Assembly: GCA_964569295.1 (NCBI GenBank)
Contig: CAZMVU010000023.1
Coordinates: forward strand, 1 to 36,873
Source: CAZMVU01 sp964569295
GTDB taxonomy: Bacteria; Hydrogenedentota; Hydrogenedentia; Hydrogenedentales; JAGMZX01
Length of the DNA stretch: 36,873 nt
Direction: 5' to 3'
Shown: piece after piece, positions 9,401-14,841 of the stretch
How the letters are laid out: every line of letters begins with the position of its first letter
Position numbering within the stretch: the first letter of the stretch is position 1
The notes under the pieces: generated by a model
What the model saw: only the letters and a program-made list of their open reading frames with translations
Told to the model about the DNA's origin: nothing
Databases searched by the model: none
Made by a program: the position numbers and the translations under genes

Positions 9401-11347
9401 GCGGGACAGACCGTGGAGGGTGTAAACAATGGCGCGGGCCACTGGGAGGTCGCGGACAACACGCTTGATCCCATCGCCGACGGCACCTACGATGTAACTG
9501 TCACCGTAGCGGACCCCGCTGACAACACCCTGACGGACACCACCAACGATGAACTCACGGTCGATACGGTTGTCCCCGTGGTAAGCGTTGACCCACTGGT
9601 CACCAACGACCCGATGCCGGCGATCTCCGGCGCGATCGATGATCCCGACAGCGCAGTATGGGTTCAGGTGTGGGTGTACAATGTGCTTGCCGAAAACAAC
9701 GGCGACGGCACGTGGATATTGCCACAAGGAAGTATTCTTCTGTTGCAGGGTGAGTACGACCTGACGGTGACCGCTGTCGATCCCGTGGGCAACACAAGTC
9801 AAGACATCGCATTCATGGGTTTGCTCGTTGATCTCGCGCCACCCGCCGTAACCGTCGATGCCCGTTTCACCGGCGACGATACCCCCGCCCTCACCGGCGA
9901 GATTGACGATATCGATGCCACGATCAACATTGTCGTTGCCGGACAAACCGTGAGCGCCGACAACCTGGGCGACGGCACATGGCGTGTGCCGGACAATACG
10001 CTGGACCCCATCGCGGCCGGCACTTATGACGTGCAAGCCACTGCCGTTGACCCGGCGGGAAACACCGGCACGGACAATACCACCGACGAACTGACCATCG
10101 ATCTGGACGCTCTTACCGTAACGGTGGATACCTGTATCACCAACAACCCCGCACCGGCGATCACGGGAACCGTAAACAAGGACATCGCCACGGTAAGCAT
10201 TACCCTCGACGGCCAGACATACCCTGTGGATAATCTGGGCGACGGCACATGGCGCCTCGCCGCAGGCGCCGTCGCGCCGCTCGAAGACGGTGTCTACGAT
10301 GTGCACGCCGAAGCCAACGACGGAATAAACACGGTGCAGGATGCCGATGTCAACGAGTTGACCATAGATACGCAGCCCCCCGAGGCCACCGTAACCCGGC
10401 TCGGCGCCTCGCCGACATCCGCGGATATCCTGCACTTCGCCGTTGTCTTCTCCGAGCCGGTCGCGCCAACGTTCAGCCTCGCCGACGTGGTCCTCTTCGG
10501 CGACAAACCACAGGTGCTGACCGTGAACATCAGCGGTGAGGACCCGGAATACTCCGTGGCCGTTACCCTGGCCGACCCCGATGAACAAGGCACGTTGGGT
10601 ATCCAGATTGAAGGAAGCGGCGTCCTCGATGCCGCGGGCAACCCGTGCAATACCGTCTCATCGGCGTTGTACGAAGTGGCCAACTGGTGCGGCTTCGCGC
10701 AAGCGCCCACATCCGCACGCAACTACTTTGGCGACGCCCAGACCTTCCGCGCCGTGCCGGCCTGCGCCGCAGAATGGGCGCATTACCAGTGGTGGCACGA
10801 ACCCGCCGGCGGCACTAAGACCGCACAGACCATCGGCAGCGACAGTCCCGAACTCACACTCGATAACCTGACGCCCGCCGACGCCGGCGCCTACTGGTGT
10901 GTGGTCACCTATGACGGCGAATCTTATGAAAGCGCGCACGCCACGCTCACGCTCACGGACCCGCTGCACATTGTCGAGGCCCCGCCCGCAGAGGTTTCGC
11001 CGCCTTCCAGACGCCGCTACAGTTTACGCTTCCGCACAGCGGGCGGCTTTACCCCGGTCACGTATCACTGGACGCGCGACGATGTGCCCGTGACAACCAC
11101 GGAGCCGATCGAAGATGGCTCTATACTACACCTTGAAGAAGTGGATGATAGTGTTGCGGGGTTGTACCGTGTCGAAGCCATCGACGACAACGGCGCCGCC
11201 GTCATGACGACAACCACACTTATCCCCGGCGCTCCCCTCCCCCTCTCCGTGATATCCATGGCTGGAGCGGCAGCGGCCCTCGCGGTCCTCGGCGGCATCT
11301 TGGCCACACGCAAAAACAAACGCCCTGCCCGGTGTGGACTCGAATAG
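494..11347 (+). CDS. Giant secreted Ig/PKD polyprotein with three modules and internal sorting signals
   Basis: A 3617-residue protein. ATG 494 is chosen because GGGGGAG lies about 10 bases upstream and a clear signal peptide follows (hydrophobic residues 10-25, cut near A30); an upstream TTG at 428 only adds an Arg-rich leader. Module 1 (about 31-1265) has a beta-rich N-domain, a cadherin-like domain, seven Ig-like repeats of about 98 residues and a true Ig domain. Module 2 (1290-2567) has a large beta domain, three 158-residue PEGA-like repeats and a PKD domain (motif YFGDGE). Module 3 (2589-3610) has a beta domain related to that of module 2, four bacterial Ig-like repeats of about 89 residues and two Ig-like domains. 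Each module ends with a V/L-P motif, a transmembrane helix and basic residues. After the first two, a second hydrophobic segment ends in AVA or AHA, like a signal-peptidase site. Such folds are typical of surface adhesion proteins; the actual ligand is unknown. Cleavage into three proteins is an inference. Confidence 0.9.
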   Translation: MSCFLANRYVLAVSFVVGVVCLLFAPHGAAVTLLNGPDIQSGYSAEEEDNNSTSFSYSVVIPAPTELAIVGVTNRNHRKATATLGGETMTELVDHEGEDQRAQLFSLVNPPTDSQTIAFTFSNDTKAETSGIYCFADVDTDDFEGINSGMPLALGTYGTSPGVTFAPGSPGAPPADAVIVSLVSTKDEMDGAQLTGDGTKTVGYRRWPEHGWLIPEMNGGAMGIVTGLTGGAVTTGWSIPGTGTMAAVVIRTGNAAPSDVAPATLSVHDGDPDDTVIGTLTATDPDGEAPYTWTLTDDAGGRFKLSDDTTSVPSVDLLIADAARIDFGDAASHTVMVTVADRATYNGSFTKTIGIDVVDTTPPAITNLIATPAIARAGDSVTLDVDVIDGAGLAEDPVMTVNGQDLGSPDSSAGDTYTFSYTVPSDAPDGYAQVEVQAVDSLTNDDTVPFDNVLMLDSTPPSISGLAAAPPFATPGIVVAIEVTVADANGLAEAPTLTAGGANLGAPVSVSDNTYTYDYAVNSSAPDGPVELTVDATDNAGNSGSHTSSGVLFVDGTDPVIEAVTCADSPARAGDPVAIVITASDENGLVTAPTLTINGLDAGVPSSVDGNVYTYEYTLPMATSEGYASLVVTATDKAGNQRVLPVNDVLFVDNSAPDITDVSATPGLAAAGDTISIVATIADDSALDGDPVVEVNGDDAGAPETVTGDVYTFSYVVPADVLEGPAVLDIRARDLAGNEAIESVDDALVLDTSGPALSNIIADPGSAKAGDAVSISVDATDAYAPLAGDPEIAVNGLSLGTPASTSGNTYTYDYTVPESTVNGWATISVEAADSVGNITEKGESGALLLDTVAPVVSNIQANPDVAKDGDLVKITFSAADVTTAVEEFPEVTVNGREAAFHNRAGSAYEYRYIIDGEVDLDGPAPVEVSAADTVGNSTVVTTSNALLVDSTVPTITAVNVYPYYARDGQSVLIIFTVNDNFSLPENPVVTVNGREARYSAGQGSSYEYTYIVDQEVDEDGPALIRITAVDAMGNTGVSENNGLLIIDTTPPDGALEINEGELVTRISDVTLHLTADDGAQGTGVKMMRFSDDALNWTAWEEFAATRAWQLTAGQGHKRVYAELRDRTGNVSAAPLLATIAYDPDPLNVTVDGGLDRTVALGEDLSLEVTVTGAFGYVSYDWRKLDGDLGADQFTQGPQLNLQDAGPEDAGVYVCRVADELEMRDSPEIHVTISQPVPLGSAIMLAVCSVLLALAGAWTLRQRGRRRSTTWGLGILLVSAGLLAAPAAVAQPDAAKPGFAPYSLVYAAHTADTELSDAALESLARAQGSIELFEYNDADAVSRELLRWGAPGTGMPGFTSHLRREAIKAKAKGVAPEMLRDGREAYSVDIEGRSTIVYRLPRRAGAQVFEAALYDKQGVRRVTERRTEVVMAGEIRPVFIRIDHAEGTLVQVFEYAENPPVHAERTAPKAVSPRRADTVPLHKLLANAETRISKADADPIDRMVQFIVPPQGMENLGFDSGWVPGGDGAQPGGFIVQVRLNANAGFNYDANVSGIFTLSNTDLLTAGAASGHWGFYFGVQFFLKVAFDIPIPGFEPFVVDIPYVPDFNLVASDRDDFDSYLLETISELHNESLRQEVVDLNIIELIITQGLIDLPDWLPLPGIGVKLDVAPVADGYLTCDSIDLSDGNSFTEEGQSLGITIPPEGYLATVVYNSDAELKLGTKVYPRVFIEIGSLWSYEWPPEEDEENFLNQLEWMPVNLDDFPFSDSELNFTGQPSPGDPTDWFTQHFNLGNNNVSYKRVLFTPNLSNNYYVACIDDVTDYRTNPYDGTPLSLADNDFVEVTLQDGKEIDLYGETYSSFFVGSNGYITFTAGDTEQDVSLDNHFSLPRISGIFADLKPNEGGQIYWKQYTNRVVVTYDEVFLSDVVTENNVSCQIEMFFDGRIVITWLDLDLYGGLIGLSRGNGTPEDFEKSIFVNYPYCMDEIPDEGAIRVHFEPEGLLDPGARWRLDDGIWRESGEMEAAEVGVHTLSFNNVDGWAAPPAREVVFTKDYLMEVTETWTRQTGTVQIETSPPYASWSLVDGDEQTHTGQGTTYLYDIPTGMLEVTWPPLDTFLQPDPPIQDLLLYPDATTTFTGNYTPIIGEGRSDLVVDIGPAGAREAGAQWRFNSGAWQDSGSMLTVPDGEAVISFKDVYGWAPPANETMMIERDRVYELDYAYTRELGTVIINVDPEGAPWALIDGDGVPHVGMGDTTLEDIPTGPIQVVWGYVHTYTEPQPNPHAVELLPGDPLTVVGSYVPVLGEGEGILSIDLHPEAARADDAQWRITGGEWRDSGAMLALPDGEYTVRFKAVEGWIRPADAVLMVHRNETTAYDFDYIRQTGTVAVAVTEQAAAWSFTDSDDGVHEGTGNQTLTGIPAGSIALTWQPLEGFGTPTPATITKQLEVNGEVRFLGEYTEGGLVADFEAFPASGPAPLEVQFENRCSSSDAPIMGYRWYFGDGETSSDPNPVHVYTKPGEYTVSLAITTHDEVKTATKKHVISVNAGLPALSRTALALLAAIVMIAGALLYWRRRLPLALLLVAVFAANGAHAAEYREPHDNLTMNIGFPDWALDTDWVGVSGSAVTAQVRLTGGFDGDLLDLDLAGKGRLQCPTAPNEGELDFIGGPSAAEQNLGVTIDGTYRVIIPTLGVDNEEPIDILEPTGLFDSEVFTAYNLGGSFVLADRIDDFKLADIPVDIGGVVEGTMTVRLSIGDRIGVTINRLDTSAGSFTENGQAITVDTPDANLLVDDIAVDVSLDPDISLYFIVDIDLDIAGLTNINTRVNVPPIQVPLETLLEDEYLTEPARSVDFAIAPTLANFAINGEAAGTISPIVDLDMTHYNAPTHVMASEDPTFAGADWVPFSGTPQYELSAGDGFKTVYVKVKNANGDSVIRNDAITLYTSHPTVNEQRTNDNTPPLTGRVSCPEATVQVTVAGQTVEGVNNGAGHWEVADNTLDPIADGTYDVTVTVADPADNTLTDTTNDELTVDTVVPVVSVDPLVTNDPMPAISGAIDDPDSAVWVQVWVYNVLAENNGDGTWILPQGSILLLQGEYDLTVTAVDPVGNTSQDIAFMGLLVDLAPPAVTVDARFTGDDTPALTGEIDDIDATINIVVAGQTVSADNLGDGTWRVPDNTLDPIAAGTYDVQATAVDPAGNTGTDNTTDELTIDLDALTVTVDTCITNNPAPAITGTVNKDIATVSITLDGQTYPVDNLGDGTWRLAAGAVAPLEDGVYDVHAEANDGINTVQDADVNELTIDTQPPEATVTRLGASPTSADILHFAVVFSEPVAPTFSLADVVLFGDKPQVLTVNISGEDPEYSVAVTLADPDEQGTLGIQIEGSGVLDAAGNPCNTVSSALYEVANWCGFAQAPTSARNYFGDAQTFRAVPACAAEWAHYQWWHEPAGGTKTAQTIGSDSPELTLDNLTPADAGAYWCVVTYDGESYESAHATLTLTDPLHIVEAPPAEVSPPSRRRYSLRFRTAGGFTPVTYHWTRDDVPVTTTEPIEDGSILHLEEVDDSVAGLYRVEAIDDNGAAVMTTTTLIPGAPLPLSVISMAGAAAALAVLGGILATRKNKRPARCGLE
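1574..3637 (+). repeat. Seven tandem Ig-like repeats (about 98 aa each) in module 1
   Basis: Seven consecutive units begin with a TPP- or APx-like edge (T-P-P-A-I-T, T-P-P-S-I-S and so on) and share A-G-D near the first strand, VNG in the middle, Y-T-Y/F-x-Y before the last strands and a L-x-D-x-T/S ending. 2064 bp divided by seven is about 295 bp per unit. Sequence drift between copies shows this is an old protein-level repeat, not a recent DNA duplication. Confidence 0.8.
4199..4360 (+). other. Internal sorting-tail plus signal-peptide hairpin, module 1/2 junction
   Basis: Residues 1236-1289 of the giant protein. VPLG is followed by a roughly 20-residue hydrophobic helix, then RQRGRRR, then a second hydrophobic stretch ending APAAVA before Q1290. 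The first half looks like an exosortase-type C-terminal sorting signal (motif, helix, basic tail). The second looks like a Sec signal peptide with an AxA cleavage site. Topology is consistent: module 1 outside, a short basic cytoplasmic loop, module 2 outside. Confidence 0.65.
6443..7861 (+). repeat. Three tandem 158-aa PEGA-like repeats in module 2
   Basis: The linker GEGRSD (6917) and GEGEGI (7391) are exactly 474 bp apart, and the unit recurs before and after. Each unit has a sub-domain with the pattern A-x-W-R...W-x-(D/E)SG-x-M and a second one opening with a TGTV/LGTV edge and containing an IP-x-G turn, as in PEGA-type carbohydrate- or wall-associated beta domains. PEGA is my best guess at the family. 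Confidence 0.7.
8120..8257 (+). other. Internal sorting-tail plus signal-peptide hairpin, module 2/3 junction
   Basis: Residues 2543-2588. LPALS starts a hydrophobic helix ending YWRRR, directly followed by a second hydrophobic segment ending in GAHA, then AEYRE. The turn between the two helices is only three or four residues. The order of elements is the same as at the first junction although the sequences are not copies of each other. Confidence 0.65.
9308..10375 (+). repeat. Four tandem bacterial Ig-like repeats (about 89 aa) in module 3
   Basis: Aligned proline or edge positions fall at 9311, 9575, 9842 and 10112, giving steps of 264-270 bp. Units share TND/TNN...P-x-(L/I)-(T/S)-G near the start, NGDGTW or LGDGTW in the middle and Y-D-V-x-(A/V) before a D-E-L-T-x-D ending. 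This is the pattern of repetitive bacterial adhesins with Ig-like domains. Confidence 0.75.
11237..11344 (+). other. C-terminal sorting-like tail of the giant protein
   Basis: Residues 3582-3617: LPLS, a hydrophobic helix rich in Ala, Gly and Leu, then RKNKR and a few residues to the stop. It has the three-part layout of exosortase or rhombosortase-type sorting signals and matches the two internal tails in position relative to the preceding Ig/PKD domains. No sorting enzyme is encoded in this window. Confidence 0.6.
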
Positions 11348-11520
11348 GCCCAGGGCAATGTGAGCTTACCCCCGTCTCTCGACAGGAACAGGCGCGAATT
11401 ACGGTGTCCTGGTACAGCGTATTTTTTGCCTTTTCGGCAGCCCCACCGTAGCTGGTTGCCGCCCGGTATTCCAGCGCGCCCGGAAGGCACGCACCTCGGG
11501 CAATAAGGCGGAAGCGCAGA
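11348..11520. other. Convergent intergenic gap
   Basis: The giant gene (+) and the zinc-ribbon gene (-) end towards each other here. A GCC-TTTTC-GGC mini-hairpin lies near 11430, but its T-run is on the wrong side for a plus-strand terminator and there is none for the minus strand. No gene is visible. Confidence 0.5.
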
Positions 11521-11799
11521 CTATTTTCCCTGGCGCAGCGCTTCTACCCATTGGGTAAGTAGCTTAAGCTGCTGGCCCTTGCCGGTAGGGCAATGGCGCT
11601 GCGCAGTGCTGGCGAGGATACTTGCACGGGCATAGTCGCCGCTGCACACGGCGGCACGGGCTGCATTGCGCAGGCGGGCCGCAGAAAGGGCGAGCAGCAT
11701 GGTGCGGCTCAGGTCGGCGCCGCAACGCGTGCATTGCGCGGATCCCCGGAAGGGGGCGCGGCATACAGGGCAGTGATTGCGCGTTTCGCCACGCATCAT
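11521..11799 (-). CDS. Small zinc-ribbon protein at the end of the chaperone operon
   Basis: A 92-residue protein. It has CPVC near residue 10 and CTRCGADL about 12 residues later, a four-cysteine zinc ribbon, followed by an Ala-rich helical region resembling one or two TPR-type helices (R-x-A-x-A-A-V-C-S-G-D-Y-A-R-A). Its ATG overlaps the stop of the Hsp70 gene as ATGA, so the two are probably translationally coupled and the protein likely works with the chaperone. A zinc ribbon followed by helices suggests a protein-binding adaptor. I do not recognise a named family. The reading frame and coupling make it a likely real gene. Confidence 0.75.
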   Translation of the reverse strand: MMRGETRNHCPVCRAPFRGSAQCTRCGADLSRTMLLALSAARLRNAARAAVCSGDYARASILASTAQRHCPTGKGQQLKLLTQWVEALRQGK

Positions 11800-13616
11800 G
11801 TGCCCTCGACGAAGAAGAGCAGATCCTTGAGACTTGCCATGTTCTCTTCGTACGCCTTTTCGTCTTGCGCCTTAATCGAATCGTTCAGTGCCTCGTGCAT
11901 TCCCAGGGCCTCTTCTTTATCTTCCTCGTGCATTTTGTCGAAGAGTCCGCGCGAGCGCTGCAACAGGGCCTCGGCTTCTTCGCGCTTTTGCTTCCAACCC
12001 GGGACCAGTTCGACAATGTTGTCGGCTGCGGTTGCTTTTTCGGCGGCCTCGTCTTCCACGGCCGTTTCGAGGAGGGCCGCGTCCATCTCCTGCCCCGAGT
12101 CGCCGTAGAGTTCCCGCAGCCGGCTGCGCGCCACTTCGATTTCTTCGTGGCTTTTCTCCGTCAGCGCGTTTTCTATCCGCACATGCTTGGATAGCCCGGT
12201 GCATTTCTCGATAGCAGTTACATGGAGAATACCGTCGAGATCGAGGCTCATCCGGACCAACACTATGTTGGCCTCTTCCATTTCGGTGAGCCCTTCCACG
12301 TAGAAGTCCCCCACCGGCAGGTTCTTGAGTGCATCGGGTGAATCACCCTGAAACACTTTGATGTGAACGGCGTCCTGGTACGGGTAGGCGGTATTATAAC
12401 GTTCAGTCCGCGTCACCGGCAGCGGGGTGTTCCGCGAAATGATCGGGTGATAGCAGTTATGGTACGGTTGTCCGTTCCGTTCGCCAAGATACGATATACC
12501 GAATGAGTAGGGCGAGACATCCACAAGTACGCGTTCGACATCGTGGCCCGCGAGGCGCGACGCCATCAAACCCGCACCCAGGGCAACGCACAAGTCGGGA
12601 TGCACATCCTTGCGCGGCTTCAGTCCGGTGCGTCCCTCGAGCACTTGTGAAACCAGCGGCGTGCGGGTCGCCCCGCCGACAAGAAGAATGCCGTCAAGTT
12701 GATGCGTGGCGACACCGGCGTCTTCGAGGGCTTTCGAAACACTCTCGAGCGTTGACTCGATAAGCGGCGCGATCATGTCTTCATAGGTATCGCGGCTAAT
12801 CTCGAGGGACAGGTGATATGGCGTTCCCTTATGCGTAACAAGGGACTCTTCGCGCACGGTGGCGTAGGGCTCGCTGCTTAGTTGGTGTTTGGCTTCCTCG
12901 GCAGCCCGTTGCAAACGGATGTGCGCCTGCGCATGTTCGCGGGGATCGATGCCATGCTCCTCCTTAAACACTTTGGCAAAGTGATCGACGAGCAATTGAT
13001 CAAAGTCATCGCCCCCGAGCTGATTGTTGCCGTGGCTGGCCAGCACTTCGGTTACATCGTCTTCCAGGTGCACGATAGATACATCGAACGTGCCGCCGCC
13101 AAGGTCGTAGACCAACAGCGTAGCCTTCGTGCCTGGTTCGCAGCCATAGGCGAGACTGGCCGCAGTGGGCTCGTTGAGGATGCGCATTACCTCGAGGCCG
13201 GCGAATTGCCCCGCTTCGCGCGTGGCTTGGCGCTGCGCGTCGGAGAAATACGCGGGGACCGTGATGACGGCTTTGGTCACTTGCTGCCCCAGGCAACCCT
13301 CGGCCCAGGTAACCAGTTCTCGCAGAATGAGCGCGGAAATCTCCTGCGGCAGGAATTCCTGATCGCCCAAACGCAGTTTTTCGCCGCTCCCCATCCGCCT
13401 CTTGATGCTGCGTATGGTGCGCTCGGGATAGAGCAATTGCTGGTTGCGGGCCGCCTCGCCGACAAGAAGCTTCCCGTCCGGATCAAGGCCAACGCAGGAT
13501 GGCAACAGCGTGTTTTCGCCGGGCGCCAGTGTCCGCACCTCCCCGTCAAAATACGCGCTCACTTCCGAATTTGTGGTTCCAAGGTCAATACCAATAATGC
13601 AATCTTCTGCCGCCAT
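11796..13616 (-). CDS. Hsp70-family chaperone (DnaK/HscC-like)
   Basis: A 606-residue ATP-dependent chaperone. The nucleotide-binding domain carries the phosphate-1 motif IGIDLGTTNS (residues 8-17), the NEPTAA segment, DLGGGTFDVS and GGATRTP. The beta substrate-binding domain follows, then a charged helical lid. It differs from the housekeeping DnaK: the SBD opens V-D-V-S-P-Y-S-F-G-I instead of the usual D-V-T-P-L-S-L-G-I, and there is no acidic, disordered C-terminal tail. It is therefore probably an auxiliary Hsp70, similar in standing to HscC. Its ATG overlaps the GrpE-like gene's stop as TGATG, and the zinc-ribbon gene overlaps its own stop. With a J-like protein, a GrpE-like protein and a TPR protein in the same operon, it probably has dedicated partners and clients. 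I give no gene symbol because dnaK orthology is doubtful. Confidence 0.93.
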   Translation of the reverse strand: MAAEDCIIGIDLGTTNSEVSAYFDGEVRTLAPGENTLLPSCVGLDPDGKLLVGEAARNQQLLYPERTIRSIKRRMGSGEKLRLGDQEFLPQEISALILRELVTWAEGCLGQQVTKAVITVPAYFSDAQRQATREAGQFAGLEVMRILNEPTAASLAYGCEPGTKATLLVYDLGGGTFDVSIVHLEDDVTEVLASHGNNQLGGDDFDQLLVDHFAKVFKEEHGIDPREHAQAHIRLQRAAEEAKHQLSSEPYATVREESLVTHKGTPYHLSLEISRDTYEDMIAPLIESTLESVSKALEDAGVATHQLDGILLVGGATRTPLVSQVLEGRTGLKPRKDVHPDLCVALGAGLMASRLAGHDVERVLVDVSPYSFGISYLGERNGQPYHNCYHPIISRNTPLPVTRTERYNTAYPYQDAVHIKVFQGDSPDALKNLPVGDFYVEGLTEMEEANIVLVRMSLDLDGILHVTAIEKCTGLSKHVRIENALTEKSHEEIEVARSRLRELYGDSGQEMDAALLETAVEDEAAEKATAADNIVELVPGWKQKREEAEALLQRSRGLFDKMHEEDKEEALGMHEALNDSIKAQDEKAYEENMASLKDLLFFVEGT

Positions 13617-14488
13617 CAGTCAGATTCTCCGTTTTTCGGTACAGCAGACCGGGTTACCTTCACTTCGGCCGGACGATAAACTTTTCCGCGCCAGGTGTAG
13701 CCGCGCCGGTGGACAACACTCACAGTGCCTTCCGGCAGATCGTCGCGTATCTCCACATCGACCGCTTTCATTACGGTGGAATCAAAAGCCTTTCCTTCAG
13801 CCGGTAGCTCTTCGATGCCGAGCCGTGCCAGGCGTTCGTCAAGGCGATCGAGAATAAGCGCATTGCCCTGCGCCAATGCGCTCACCGACTCGAAGAGTTC
13901 CAGCACCGTGCGGCGCACCCCGGGCAACAGTTGCGGAAGCCGGTGTGCTTCTTGATCGGCGCGCAACCGGGCAATGGACGCATCGAGGGTCTGCGTGCCC
14001 CGGCATAAGCGATCGCGCAAGTCCAGCAACAGATCGACAACCTCCCGCCATACCTTTTCATGTGCGGCGGACTCGGCCGTGTGTTCAATATCCGTGCGCA
14101 ATTCTTCGAGTGCGTTAATCGCCTTTTCCAACCCGGATTGTTCGTCCGTGGCTTCTTGTTCGGCCCGTGCTTTCAGCGGCGCCATGGCTTCCGTGACGTC
14201 GCGGAATGCGCGCCCCTGCATTTTCACTTCTTGCTCGAGTGTGGTGAGGGATGCCCACACTTGGTATTCGCTGCATGCCGGCGGCGGTTCATCCAGCGGC
14301 GTATCTTCGAGCACAGCGAGCAGTTCTGCCGCTATGCCTTCCGGCGGTTCTTCATGGGCAAGTATCTCATCGACCCAACGGGAGAACTTTTCCATCAGCG
14401 TGGCGTGCCGCTCACTGCGCTGCATTCCCCACGAGCCCGCCTTTCCATCGGCGCCGCCGGAGAAAGATCCTGTGACATCATCGGGCAA
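13616..14488 (-). CDS. GrpE-like nucleotide exchange factor with long N-terminal extension
   Basis: A 290-residue protein. The last roughly 60 residues match the GrpE beta-wing: a LGIEELPAEGKAFD-like stretch, then A-V-D-V-E-I, V-V-H-R-R-G-Y and R-P-A-E-V-K-V. The middle is a long helical, coiled-coil-like region as expected for a GrpE dimer. The first roughly 90 residues are extra compared with usual GrpE proteins (about 190-200 residues). Its role would be ADP release from the Hsp70 encoded just downstream. The TTG start at 14488 is supported by an AAGGAGAA ribosome-binding site seven bases upstream, inside the end of the J-like gene; the next in-frame ATG is 21 codons later. It lies three bases after the J-like gene and overlaps the Hsp70 start by one base. 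Confidence 0.82.
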   Translation of the reverse strand: MPDDVTGSFSGGADGKAGSWGMQRSERHATLMEKFSRWVDEILAHEEPPEGIAAELLAVLEDTPLDEPPPACSEYQVWASLTTLEQEVKMQGRAFRDVTEAMAPLKARAEQEATDEQSGLEKAINALEELRTDIEHTAESAAHEKVWREVVDLLLDLRDRLCRGTQTLDASIARLRADQEAHRLPQLLPGVRRTVLELFESVSALAQGNALILDRLDERLARLGIEELPAEGKAFDSTVMKAVDVEIRDDLPEGTVSVVHRRGYTWRGKVYRPAEVKVTRSAVPKNGESD

Positions 14489-14491
14489 GGT

Positions 14492-14809
14492 CTACTTCTC
14501 CTTAATCGCGGCCAGCCACGCGTTATGGCCGACAAAAGCGCGCTCATATTTCACGCTGTCCAAAAGATACAACACGGAATCCACGGGCTTCTCATTGGCT
14601 ATAATGGCCACCAACCGCATGCTCGAATCGCTCAGCTTCTCGTAGGCGTCCCGGATACGCTCGAATTCCTCCGGCGCCCGGTCGGGCGGATATTGCCGCA
14701 GTTTTTCGAGGTAGGCGCGGCGGACTTCTTCCGAAGTGGCTTCGGCAGTAACGCCCAGCACTTCCCACGGCGGCGGGCCGTCGCGCATCTCGTTTTCGAG
14801 AATGTTCAT
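14492..14809 (-). CDS. J-domain-like protein with degenerate HPD motif
   Basis: A 105-residue protein. P-P-W-E-V-L-G-V, then S-E-E-V-R-R-A-Y-L-E-K-L-R, then Y-P-P-D-R and E-E-F-E-R-I-R-D-A-Y-E-K-L form a clear J-domain in residues 13-60. The HPD tripeptide that triggers Hsp70 ATPase is PPD here. The remaining roughly 45 residues are not recognisable. It sits 32 bases after the TPR gene and three bases before the GrpE-like gene, so its partner is very likely the operon's own Hsp70. The missing histidine means either a changed activation mechanism or a non-activating J-like subunit. AAGGAAA upstream of the ATG is a good ribosome-binding site. Confidence 0.8.
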   Translation of the reverse strand: MNILENEMRDGPPPWEVLGVTAEATSEEVRRAYLEKLRQYPPDRAPEEFERIRDAYEKLSDSSMRLVAIIANEKPVDSVLYLLDSVKYERAFVGHNAWLAAIKEK

Positions 14810-14841
14810 GGGGTTTCCTTTACCTTTTGGCGTACATACGG

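Noticed and set aside
8216..10588. 790-codon open frame antisense to module 3
   Set aside because: Its regular pattern mirrors the Ig-like repeats on the plus strand; no recognisable family.
11430..11450. GCC-TTTTC-GGC hairpin between convergent genes as a terminator
   Set aside because: The stem is three base pairs and the T-run precedes it on the plus strand and is absent on the minus strand.
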